A stretch of DNA of 64,000 nucleotides, taken from assembly GCA_038529265.1 (NCBI GenBank), contig JBCBDX010000013.1, positions 37,929 through 101,928 on the forward strand. Direction: 5' to 3'. Positions 18,475 to 25,856 of the stretch are shown in pieces. The translations under genes and the position numbers were made by a program. Positions within the stretch are counted from its first letter, which is position 1. Every line of letters starts with the position of its first letter. The notes beneath the pieces were generated by a model, which was not told the origin of the DNA, made no database searches, and saw nothing but the letters and a program-made list of their open reading frames with translations. Source of the DNA: JBCBDX01 sp038529265. GTDB lineage: Bacteria; Pseudomonadota; Alphaproteobacteria; Rhizobiales; Rhizobiaceae.

Positions 18475-19149
18475 ATGCTGCCTTCATTCGGTTGGACGGA
18501 GATGTTGATGATCGCCATCGTCCTGATCGTTGTGATCGGGCCGAAGGATGCCATCACCATGATGAAAAGCGCGTCCCAGAGCCTAAAAAGCGCTCGGAAA
18601 ATGCTGGGCGACATGCAGCGCCAGTTTAATGATGCACTGGATGAGGCTGACCTCGGTGATATCAAGGATGTTGCTAACGAAATGCGCCAGCTCGATCCGC
18701 GCAAGCAGATCAAGGATGCTTTCAAGCCGCTTGAAGATGCGGGCAAGGATATTGCCAACGACTTTGGTGATGGTGCCGATGAGATCGAAGCGCCTGCAGT
18801 TGCTCGCAGTAGCGTAGATAGCTCACTTGATGATGCGTGCGCGAAAATGCGTGCAGCTCAGGCTGAGATTAAACCAAAGGCCATTGTGTCTCTCGATGAC
18901 CCGGCGCCCGCAAAAAAGCCAGCAACCAAGAAGCCCGCCGCGAAGAAACCTGCCACCAAAAAGGCAGCAACCAAGAAGCCCGCGGCGAAAACGGCGTCAG
19001 CAAGAACATCTGCGGAAAAGACCGCCGCGGCTAAGCCTCCGACAGCCCAAAAGCCTGCTGCCAAAAAACCAGTTGCCAACACCTCTAATGGCTCGCGCAA
19101 GTCGACTGCCAAGGCACCCGCCAAAGCGACCGCAGAGGACAAGGCGTGA
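18475..19149 (+). CDS. tatB: Sec-independent translocase protein TatB
   Basis: Receptor subunit of the Tat system, working with TatC to bind twin-arginine signal peptides. N-terminal helix with the diagnostic FGWTEMLMIAIVLIVVIGPKD, then an amphipathic helix and a long tail. The tail from about residue 142 is a low-complexity array of Lys-Pro-Ala/Lys-Lys-Ala units (AKKPATKKPAAKKPATKK-like), which is longer than in E. coli but common in rhizobia. Its stop overlaps the tatC start (GTGA). 224 residues. Confidence 0.93.
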   Translation: MLPSFGWTEMLMIAIVLIVVIGPKDAITMMKSASQSLKSARKMLGDMQRQFNDALDEADLGDIKDVANEMRQLDPRKQIKDAFKPLEDAGKDIANDFGDGADEIEAPAVARSSVDSSLDDACAKMRAAQAEIKPKAIVSLDDPAPAKKPATKKPAAKKPATKKAATKKPAAKTASARTSAEKTAAAKPPTAQKPAAKKPVANTSNGSRKSTAKAPAKATAEDKA

Positions 19150-20018
19150 GCAGCGTGTCGGAAAAAGAAGCTGAGAACATGGATGCGACGGCTGCACCGC
19201 TGCTCGCCCATCTTGCAGAGCTCCGCAACAGGCTGATCTGGTGCGTGATCACGTTTATGGTCGGCTTTATCATCTGCTATGCAATCGCTACGCCGATCTT
19301 CAATTTTCTAGTTGAGCCTTATCAAGTTGCCGTGCGATGGCTTGATCGCGATCCGGCTGCAACGGCCTTCATTTTTACTGCGCCGCAAGAGTTTTTCTTC
19401 ACCAGCATCAAGATTGGCGCCTTCGGCGGGCTGGTTTTAGCGTTCCCGGTCATCGCAACACAGCTCTATCTTTTCATTGCACCTGGCCTCTATTCCAATG
19501 AGAAGTCTGCGTTCTTCCCATTCCTGATCGCGACGCCTGTTCTGTTTCTCATTGGTGCTGCGCTTGTATATTTCATGATCATCCCGATGGCGATGTGGTT
19601 CTTCCTATCTATGGAGCAACCGGGCGGCGAAGGCGTGGTGAGCATCCAGAATCTGCCGCGTGTGTCAGAATATTTGTCGCTGATCATGACGCTTATCTTT
19701 GCGTTTGGTCTGGTTTTCCAATTGCCTGTCGCCATCACCCTTCTGGCAAAGGCCGGTCTGGTGCGCGCAGAATCGCTTGCCAGCAAACGTAAGTATGCGA
19801 TCGTGATCGCGTTTATCGCAGCTGCGATTTTGACACCGCCTGATCCGGCTACGCAGTTTGGCTTGGCCTTGCCTACCATCCTACTTTACGAATTGTCGAT
19901 TTTCCTGGCCCGTCGTGTCCAACCGCCAGCTTACGAGTTGGATTTGGATGATGATGAGGAAGAAGAGGATGAGGCTATTGGCGACGACAATTCCGAGACT
20001 TCCGCATCCAAGACTTGA
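19146..20018 (+). CDS. tatC: Sec-independent translocase protein TatC
   Basis: Six-helix core of the Tat translocase that reads the twin-arginine motif. The start APLLAHLAELRNRLIW is the conserved cytoplasmic N-terminus; FTAPQEFFFTSIKIGAFGG (near residue 77) and the YLSLIMTLIFAFGLVFQLP and AAILTPPDPATQ segments (near 180 and 223) are also family marks. It starts at GTG 19146, overlapping the tatB stop by four bases, which implies translational coupling. The C-terminus is acidic (DLDDDEEEEDEA). 290 residues. Confidence 0.96.
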   Translation: MSSVSEKEAENMDATAAPLLAHLAELRNRLIWCVITFMVGFIICYAIATPIFNFLVEPYQVAVRWLDRDPAATAFIFTAPQEFFFTSIKIGAFGGLVLAFPVIATQLYLFIAPGLYSNEKSAFFPFLIATPVLFLIGAALVYFMIIPMAMWFFLSMEQPGGEGVVSIQNLPRVSEYLSLIMTLIFAFGLVFQLPVAITLLAKAGLVRAESLASKRKYAIVIAFIAAAILTPPDPATQFGLALPTILLYELSIFLARRVQPPAYELDLDDDEEEEDEAIGDDNSETSASKT

Positions 20019-20079
20019 CGTTGCGAGCGCAAACCGCGATTGCACGCTCTAATTCTAACCGTCACTTCAAGGTGTTGTC

Positions 20080-21357
20080 ATGCTCGATATCCGCTGGATC
20101 CGCGAGAACCCGCAGGCGCTTGACCAAGCGCTCGCCAAACGGGGTGCTGAGCCGCAATCATCGAGCCTGATCGCGCTGGATGAAGAGCGTCGGAACCATG
20201 TGACCAAAGTTCAGGAAGCGCAGGCGCGTCGCAACGCTGCATCAAAAGAAATTGGCGCCGCCATGGGGCAGGGCGACACTGAAAAGGCTGAGGCGCTTAA
20301 AGCTGAAGTTGGTGAATTGAAGACATTTTTGTCTGACGCCGAAGAGATCGAGCGTGGGCTGAACGACAAGTTGCGTGATGCGCTCGCTTCTATCCCCAAC
20401 GTACCGCTGGATGATGTGCCTGTCGGCGCCGATGAGGCCGACAATGTGGAAGTGCGCTGTGTCGGCGAACAGCCGAGTTTTGATTTTGAGCCGAAAGAGC
20501 ACTTCGATTTGGGCGAAGCGCTCGGCCAGATGGACTTTGAGACCGCCGCCAAAATGTCCGGCTCCCGTTTTACGTTGATGTCCGGCGGTTTGGCTCATCT
20601 GGAGCGTGCACTCGGCCAGTTCATGCTGGATGTTCACACGCAAGAGCATGGCTACACAGAAGTCAGCCCGCCGCTTTTGGTGCGCGATGACGCCATGTTT
20701 GGCACCGGGCAGTTGCCGAAGTTTTCTGAGGATTTGTACCGCGCAGGTGACGAGCACTGGCTCATCCCGACTGCTGAGGTGTCGCTCACCAATATCGTGC
20801 GCGAAAGCATTCTGGATGAAGGCTATCTACCGCGTCGCTACACAGCGCTGACACCTTGTTTCCGCTCTGAGGCAGGTTCCGCGGGTCGCGACACCAAAGG
20901 CTATTTGCGACAGCACCAATTTTACAAGGTTGAGCTGGTTTCCATCACCGATGAGGAAAGCTCCATTGAGGAGCATGAGCGTATGACGAAATGCGCTGAA
21001 ACCGTTTTGGAGCGGCTGAGTTTGCCGTTCCGCACCATGGTGCTTTGTACGGGCGATATGGGTTTTGGTGCGCGCAAGACTTATGACCTTGAGGTGTGGC
21101 TGCCGGGCCAAGGGCAGTACCGCGAAATCTCTTCTTGCTCGGTCTGCGGTGATTTTCAGGCGCGGCGCATGAGTGCGCGCTATCGCGTGAAGGATGAAAA
21201 GCAGCCACGCTTTGTGCACACGCTCAACGGTTCGGGAACAGCGCTTGGGCGCGCGCTTATTGCAGTAATGGAAAATTATCAAAATGCTGATGGTTCCATT
21301 ACGGTGCCAGACGTTTTGCGGCCTTATATGTACGGCAAGGATGTCATTTCAGCTTAA
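20080..21357 (+). CDS. serS: serine--tRNA ligase
   Basis: Class II synthetase for tRNA-Ser and, where present, tRNA-Sec. N-terminal coiled-coil arm (residues about 25-105) that grips the long variable arm of tRNA-Ser, then motif 2 (FRSEAGSAGRDTKGYLRQHQF, near residue 265) and motif 3 (LNGSGTALGRALIAVMENYQ, near 383). 425 residues, the usual size. It sits between tatC and surE as in related genomes. Confidence 0.97.
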   Translation: MLDIRWIRENPQALDQALAKRGAEPQSSSLIALDEERRNHVTKVQEAQARRNAASKEIGAAMGQGDTEKAEALKAEVGELKTFLSDAEEIERGLNDKLRDALASIPNVPLDDVPVGADEADNVEVRCVGEQPSFDFEPKEHFDLGEALGQMDFETAAKMSGSRFTLMSGGLAHLERALGQFMLDVHTQEHGYTEVSPPLLVRDDAMFGTGQLPKFSEDLYRAGDEHWLIPTAEVSLTNIVRESILDEGYLPRRYTALTPCFRSEAGSAGRDTKGYLRQHQFYKVELVSITDEESSIEEHERMTKCAETVLERLSLPFRTMVLCTGDMGFGARKTYDLEVWLPGQGQYREISSCSVCGDFQARRMSARYRVKDEKQPRFVHTLNGSGTALGRALIAVMENYQNADGSITVPDVLRPYMYGKDVISA

Positions 21358-21375
21358 GTGTTCTAGGTTCCTTGG

Positions 21376-22143
21376 ATGCGAATCCTCATAACCAATGACG
21401 ATGGTATCCACGCCGAAGGGCTTGCCGTTCTCGAACGAATCGCAGCCCAGCTTTCAGATGACATTTGGGTGGTCGCGCCGGAAACGGATCAGTCCGGTTT
21501 GGCGCATTCCCTGACGCTCAATGACCCTTTGCGCCTGCGCCAGATAACCGAGCGGCGTTTTGCCTTGCGAGGTACGCCGACAGATTGCGTGATCATGGGT
21601 GTAACCCATGTTATGCCCGAAAAGCCCGATCTGGTTCTATCAGGTGTTAATGCCGGTCACAATGTTGCGGATAGCGTAACTTACTCAGGCACGATCGCGG
21701 GTGCCATGGAAGGCACTGTTCTTGGTGTTCGTTCCATTGCGCTATCGCAAGCGTACAATTTTGAGGATCACAAGCGCATCATTCGTTGGGAGACGGCGGA
21801 AACACACGCGCCTGTTCTTCTGCGGAAACTGGTTGCTATTGATATGGAGCCAGGAACATTTTTGAACGTGAATTTCCCTCACTGTTTCCCGGATGAGGTG
21901 GCGGGGATTGTTCCGACCGAGCAAGGACGGACCGATTTTGCCAAGTATACCGAAGAGCGGTTTGATGGCCGTGGCATGCCTTACTTCTGGTTGAAGTTTC
22001 GCGGTTCCATCCGCGATGAGGGAGAGAATGGTGACTTTGGCGCTCTTCAGAAAAACCTGATTTCTGTAACGCCTTTAACACTGAACCTGACAGCCCGTGA
22101 CGCGCTTTCAAGGGTTGGTACCGCTTTAAGTGTGGACTCATGA
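21376..22143 (+). CDS. surE: 5'/3'-nucleotidase SurE
   Basis: Metal-dependent nucleoside monophosphate phosphatase linked to stationary-phase survival. The metal-binding N-terminus ILITNDDGIHAEGL (near residue 3) and the SGVNAGHNVADSVTYSGTIAGAMEG block (near residue 92, supplying Ser and Asn ligands) are complete. 255 residues. Its stop overlaps pcm by four bases (ATGA), so the two repair-linked genes are co-translated, as is common in proteobacteria. Confidence 0.96.
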   Translation: MRILITNDDGIHAEGLAVLERIAAQLSDDIWVVAPETDQSGLAHSLTLNDPLRLRQITERRFALRGTPTDCVIMGVTHVMPEKPDLVLSGVNAGHNVADSVTYSGTIAGAMEGTVLGVRSIALSQAYNFEDHKRIIRWETAETHAPVLLRKLVAIDMEPGTFLNVNFPHCFPDEVAGIVPTEQGRTDFAKYTEERFDGRGMPYFWLKFRGSIRDEGENGDFGALQKNLISVTPLTLNLTARDALSRVGTALSVDS

Positions 22144-22820
22144 GCCCGGCGCTGGGCATGACAACCGCGCTGACGCGGGCCGATCATGAGGGGTTTGCCG
22201 CTTTTCTGCTGCGCATACGCGCGGCGGGTATCGCCAATCGTGCGTTGGAAGGTGCAATTGAAAGTGTGACGCGCCGCGCTTTCGTGGATCCTGCCTATCA
22301 TCGCGCCGTTTGGGGCAGCAGATCTATCCCAATTGATTGTGGTGAGGTCTTGGAGGGGCTTGATCAGCAGGCCATGATGATTGACCGGCTTGAGCTTGGA
22401 AGTGATCACCGCGTTTTGGAGATTGGAACAGGCAGTGGCTATAGCGCTGCTATTATGGGCAAGCTAGCCAAGCGCGTTTTTTCGATGGAGCGCTACAAGC
22501 GCTTGCACACAGGTGCAAAAGAAACACTGCAAAAGCTCGGCATCGATAATGTGGTCTGCGAGCTTGCGAGCGCGGAAGACGATATTTCGGCAATAGAAGG
22601 CCCGTTTGACCGGATCATTTGTTGGGCGGCTTACGAAGAATTGCCGCGCTCTTTTGGCGAAAAACTCACCTCTGGTGGCAAGATCATCTGCGCTGTTGGT
22701 GAAGCGGACATGCCGCAAATTCTCCTTCGCCTGACAAAGGTGGGCAGCCGTTTCGAACGGGAGGACATTGGCATGGTCCGCATGCAAATGATCAAAGCGG
22801 GCATGCCAGCGACGCTGTAG
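22140..22820 (+). CDS. pcm: protein-L-isoaspartate O-methyltransferase
   Basis: SAM-dependent enzyme that starts repair of isoaspartyl sites in aged proteins. The SAM motif VLEIGTGSGYSAAIMGKLA is near residue 86, and the N-terminal RRAFVDPAYHRAVWGSRSIPI includes the PCMT substrate region. 226 residues, usual length. The ATG at 22140 overlaps the surE stop. A short A/T stem-loop follows the gene. Confidence 0.92.
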   Translation: MSPALGMTTALTRADHEGFAAFLLRIRAAGIANRALEGAIESVTRRAFVDPAYHRAVWGSRSIPIDCGEVLEGLDQQAMMIDRLELGSDHRVLEIGTGSGYSAAIMGKLAKRVFSMERYKRLHTGAKETLQKLGIDNVVCELASAEDDISAIEGPFDRIICWAAYEELPRSFGEKLTSGGKIICAVGEADMPQILLRLTKVGSRFEREDIGMVRMQMIKAGMPATL

Positions 22821-22830
22821 TTCTCGTGTC

Positions 22831-22846
22831 AAAAAGGGCTCTTTTT
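22831..22846 (+). terminator. weak stem-loop after pcm
   Basis: AAAAAG at 22831-22836 pairs with CTTTTT at 22841-22846 around a GGCT loop, ten bases after pcm. It is small and A/T-rich but sits exactly between pcm and the next promoter region, so partial termination is possible. Confidence 0.3.
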
Positions 22847-22865
22847 CAACTGAAGCTGGTTACGC

Positions 22866-22881
22866 TTAACCGTCGGGTAAC
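22866..22881 (+). promoter_or_regulatory. possible CtrA box upstream of the NlpD-like gene
   Basis: TTAA at 22866-22869, seven bases, then GTAAC at 22877-22881, one mismatch from the alphaproteobacterial CtrA consensus TTAA-N7-TTAAC. A second TTAAC follows at 22883. CtrA controls division and cell wall genes in this class, so the site fits the gene behind it, but short motifs like this occur by chance. Confidence 0.3.
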
Positions 22882-22931
22882 ATTAACAAGTTCTAATGAA
22901 GCTCCCAGACTCTGAAGGTGCAGGGCCAGTA

Positions 22932-24422
22932 ATGCGTATTAAAAATGCCCGCAGCGCTTTTGCTGCTTGTCACATGCGAACTGTTAGTGTTGTTGCTGTT
23001 TGTATCGGCGTTGCCGGTTGCGCAGGCGATGTGATGCGTTTTTCAGACAATTTTTACACCAACGCAGTGCCCAGTAGGCCGCCACGGCCGGTGCAGTCTA
23101 CGTATCCTGGAGCGTCGCCCGCACCAGTCTATGCGGCCAATCCGCAATACCAAGCGCCAACGTATCCGATCCAGCCGCAGTATACGCCGACAACGCCCAC
23201 CGGACTTGATAATTTCTCAACTGGCTCGGTTCGTCCAATGCCGCAACCGGTTAGCCGGACACCATTGCCAACTGCATCAGCTGTTACGCCGCCGCCAGTT
23301 GCTGCGCCAGCGCCCACTTATCCGTCCGCACCGACCGCAAGTCTTAGCGCGCCCGCGCAATCACCAGCTCCAGTCACGTCTACCTCATCGCAGGGCGAGG
23401 GCTGGACGCGAACTGGTGGGACCTACATCACCATGCGCCAAGGCGAGACCGTCTATAACCTTGCCAAACGCTATGGTGTTCCTGCCAACGCGATCATGGA
23501 AGCCAACGGCATCAAGGACGCTACATCGGTTCAGGCTGGTCAGCGTGTCCTGATCCCTGTTTATGTTTATTCGCGCACAGCACCTGCAAGCACGCCAGAT
23601 GCGGATCCCAATGTGAGAAGTGCTTCTTCTTCGGTCGGTGGTCGCTCTGATGTACCGGTAACGAGCGCGCCGACACCTGCGACGCGTCCGGTTACAAATG
23701 CAAGACCGCTTGCGACTTCCCCGGTTTCGGGCGGACGTTACATCGTGCAATCAGGCGACACGCTTTACGGCATCTCTCGAAAAACGGGTGCAAGTGTGGA
23801 TGCAATCAAGCGCACGAACAGCCTGACCTCGGATAGCTTGCGCATCGGGCAAGCGCTACTTGTACCCGGTTTGACGTCAAATGGTTCGCAGAATTTGGCG
23901 GCCAATGTGCCACTGGATCGCACCGCAACCGGCGCAACCCCGGCAACGACGCCTCAACCGAAGCCTAACCAAGTCGTGCCATACACGCCGCCTTCCGTTT
24001 CAACCATTGATGAGAGCTCGACAGCAAGCGCGCCAGCCTCCACCGGTCTAAAATCGCTTCGGTGGCCTGCCCAGGGCCGCATCGTCTCTGCTTTTGGTTC
24101 AGACATTGGCGGCAAAGCCAATGACGGCATCGATATTTCGCTACCTGTCGGCACACCCGTGAAGGCGGCTGAAAACGGCACCGTTATTTATGCAGGCGAT
24201 GGCTTGAAAGAGCTTGGTAAAACCATTCTGGTTCGCCATGGCGATGGTCTTGTGACTGTGTATGGTCACGTCAATGAACTCAAAGTGTCTCGTGGCGATC
24301 AAGTCAATCGGGGGCAAGTTATAGCTGCTTCTGGCATGACAGGTGCTGCACGTCAGCCGCAACTGCATTTTGAAGTTCGTAAAGATACTAAACCGGTCAA
24401 TCCGACCCAGTATCTAAACTAA
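22932..24422 (+). CDS. nlpD: NlpD-like lipoprotein, LysM and LytM (M23) domains
   Basis: Envelope protein that probably activates cell-wall amidases at division. A lipobox (VAGC, about 30 residues after the start) marks it as a lipoprotein. A Pro-rich linker follows, then two LysM domains, YITMRQGETVYNLAKRYGV (near 165) and YIVQSGDTLYGISRKTG (near 275), and a C-terminal LytM domain. The LytM zinc ligands are degenerate: NDGID replaces HxxxD and PQLHFE replaces HxHFE, as in NlpD and EnvC, so it should not itself cut peptidoglycan. I chose ATG 22932 (CAGGGC before it) over 22896, which has no ribosome binding site. DipM is the Caulobacter relative. Confidence 0.88.
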   Translation: MRIKNARSAFAACHMRTVSVVAVCIGVAGCAGDVMRFSDNFYTNAVPSRPPRPVQSTYPGASPAPVYAANPQYQAPTYPIQPQYTPTTPTGLDNFSTGSVRPMPQPVSRTPLPTASAVTPPPVAAPAPTYPSAPTASLSAPAQSPAPVTSTSSQGEGWTRTGGTYITMRQGETVYNLAKRYGVPANAIMEANGIKDATSVQAGQRVLIPVYVYSRTAPASTPDADPNVRSASSSVGGRSDVPVTSAPTPATRPVTNARPLATSPVSGGRYIVQSGDTLYGISRKTGASVDAIKRTNSLTSDSLRIGQALLVPGLTSNGSQNLAANVPLDRTATGATPATTPQPKPNQVVPYTPPSVSTIDESSTASAPASTGLKSLRWPAQGRIVSAFGSDIGGKANDGIDISLPVGTPVKAAENGTVIYAGDGLKELGKTILVRHGDGLVTVYGHVNELKVSRGDQVNRGQVIAASGMTGAARQPQLHFEVRKDTKPVNPTQYLN

Positions 24423-24425
24423 CCG

Positions 24426-25301
24426 TCAGAGCCTTTGGCCAAGCCGACCGGCCAGATCGACTGTGAATTGCCAGGCGACACGGCCAGATCGCGCGCCGCG
24501 CGTGGTAGACCATTCCAGCGCATCTCGTCGAAGCTCTTCGGGATCGACATTCAGCCCAAAGTGGCTGGCATAAGCGTTTATCATTTCCAGATATTCATCC
24601 TGCGAGCATTTGTGGAAACCGAGCCACAAACCAAAGCGGTCAGATAGTGAGACCTTTTCTTCAACAGCCTCGGCAGGGTTTATTGCTGTTGATCGCTCAT
24701 TCTCGATCATGTCGCGTGGCAAAAGGTGCCTGCGGTTAGACGTGGCATAAAAAATCACGTTCGCGGGGCGGCCCTCAACGCCGCCATCCAAAGCTGCTTT
24801 TAGCGATTTATATGCCGTGTCGTCCTTGTCAAAGGATAGGTCATCGCAAAAAAGGATAATTTTTTCAGTACATTGACGCAGCTTGTTGAGAAGACGTGGA
24901 AGTGCCTGAATGTCTTCGCGGTGGATTTCAATCAGCTTGATCGACTCGGACGTCTCCTCTCTGACCTTGGCATGGACTGCTTTGACGAGCGATGATTTAC
25001 CCATACCGCGCGCGCCCCACAAAAGCACATTGTTGGCGGGCAGACCTCTTGCAAAGCGCAGCGTATTCTCAAGCAACTGGTCGCGAACGCGGTCCACGCT
25101 TCGGATAAGTGCAAATTCAACGCGGTTGATGGTTGTGACCGGAACAATGGCTGCCTGCGCAGCATCGAAGACGAAACCATCCGCTTTGCTTAGATCGGCT
25201 TCGATATCTGATGTGCCTGTGGCTCGCTCGAATGCTGCTGCCATCCTTTCGACGGCCGTTTCCAAGCGATCTAAACGCTCATTGAGGCTATTTTCATTCA
25301 T
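24426..25301 (-). CDS. DUF815-type ATP-binding protein
   Basis: AAA-type P-loop protein of about 291 residues, annotated as DUF815 or ATP-binding protein in many proteobacteria; its cellular role is not established. Walker A is LLWGARGMGKSSLVKA (near residue 93), Walker B IILFCDDLSFD (near 147), and a sensor-like YATSNRRHLLPRDMIEN follows near 183. I chose the ATG at 25301 (MNENSLNERLDRLE), since an upstream in-frame ATG at 25358 gives an unlikely N-terminus. It is convergent with the NlpD-like gene (3 bases apart) and divergent from yajC. Confidence 0.88.
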   Translation of the reverse strand: MNENSLNERLDRLETAVERMAAAFERATGTSDIEADLSKADGFVFDAAQAAIVPVTTINRVEFALIRSVDRVRDQLLENTLRFARGLPANNVLLWGARGMGKSSLVKAVHAKVREETSESIKLIEIHREDIQALPRLLNKLRQCTEKIILFCDDLSFDKDDTAYKSLKAALDGGVEGRPANVIFYATSNRRHLLPRDMIENERSTAINPAEAVEEKVSLSDRFGLWLGFHKCSQDEYLEMINAYASHFGLNVDPEELRRDALEWSTTRGARSGRVAWQFTVDLAGRLGQRL

Positions 25302-25426
25302 CGCAAAAACCGGTTTTGTTCGCGACCTGCTTGTGCATGGGGCGGGTTTTGGTTGCATTGACCCTAGGCGTGACTATATCTGCGCTCAATTTCAAGGCTT
25401 TGCGCCAAAAATGACCGGAGTTTCTC

Positions 25427-25774
25427 ATGCTGATTTCGCCCGCCTATGCCCAAGCTGCAGGCGCACCTGGTGGCAGCGATTTTATCGTTACCTTGCTGCC
25501 GTTTGTGCTGATTTTCGTGATCATGTATTTTTTGATCATACGCCCGCAGCGTCAGCAGATGAAGAGACGTGAGGAGATGCTCTCTGCGATCCGCCGCAAT
25601 GACACAGTGATCACGGGTGGCGGTATTGTCGGTAAAGTGACAAAGGTCGTTGACGACAATGAGGTAGAAGTTGAAATCGCCCAGAACACTAAAATTCGTG
25701 TGATGCGCTCCATGATTGCGGATGTACGTGTTAAGGGTGAGCCAGCAGCTGCCAACGACACTGGCAAAAAGTAA
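25427..25774 (+). CDS. yajC: preprotein translocase subunit YajC
   Basis: Small single-span membrane protein associated with SecDF. One hydrophobic segment (residues about 22-42) is followed by the family mark FLIIRPQRQQMKRREEML, then a small beta domain (TGGGIVGKVTKVVDDNEVEVEIA). 115 residues. Ribosome binding site GGAG precedes the ATG. Directly upstream of secDF, its normal place. Confidence 0.95.
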   Translation: MLISPAYAQAAGAPGGSDFIVTLLPFVLIFVIMYFLIIRPQRQQMKRREEMLSAIRRNDTVITGGGIVGKVTKVVDDNEVEVEIAQNTKIRVMRSMIADVRVKGEPAAANDTGKK

Positions 25775-25856
25775 AACAAAATGTCGCGGTGTGTTGTGCC
25801 CTGGTATTGACACGCCCAATTGCATCTAAAGCGCCATCTGAATTGATTGGACGACC

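Noticed and set aside
18900..19130. Lys-Pro-Ala repeat DNA in tatB as a separate repeat element
   Set aside because: It is in frame, part of the TatB tail and similar to tails of rhizobial TatB and trigger factor.
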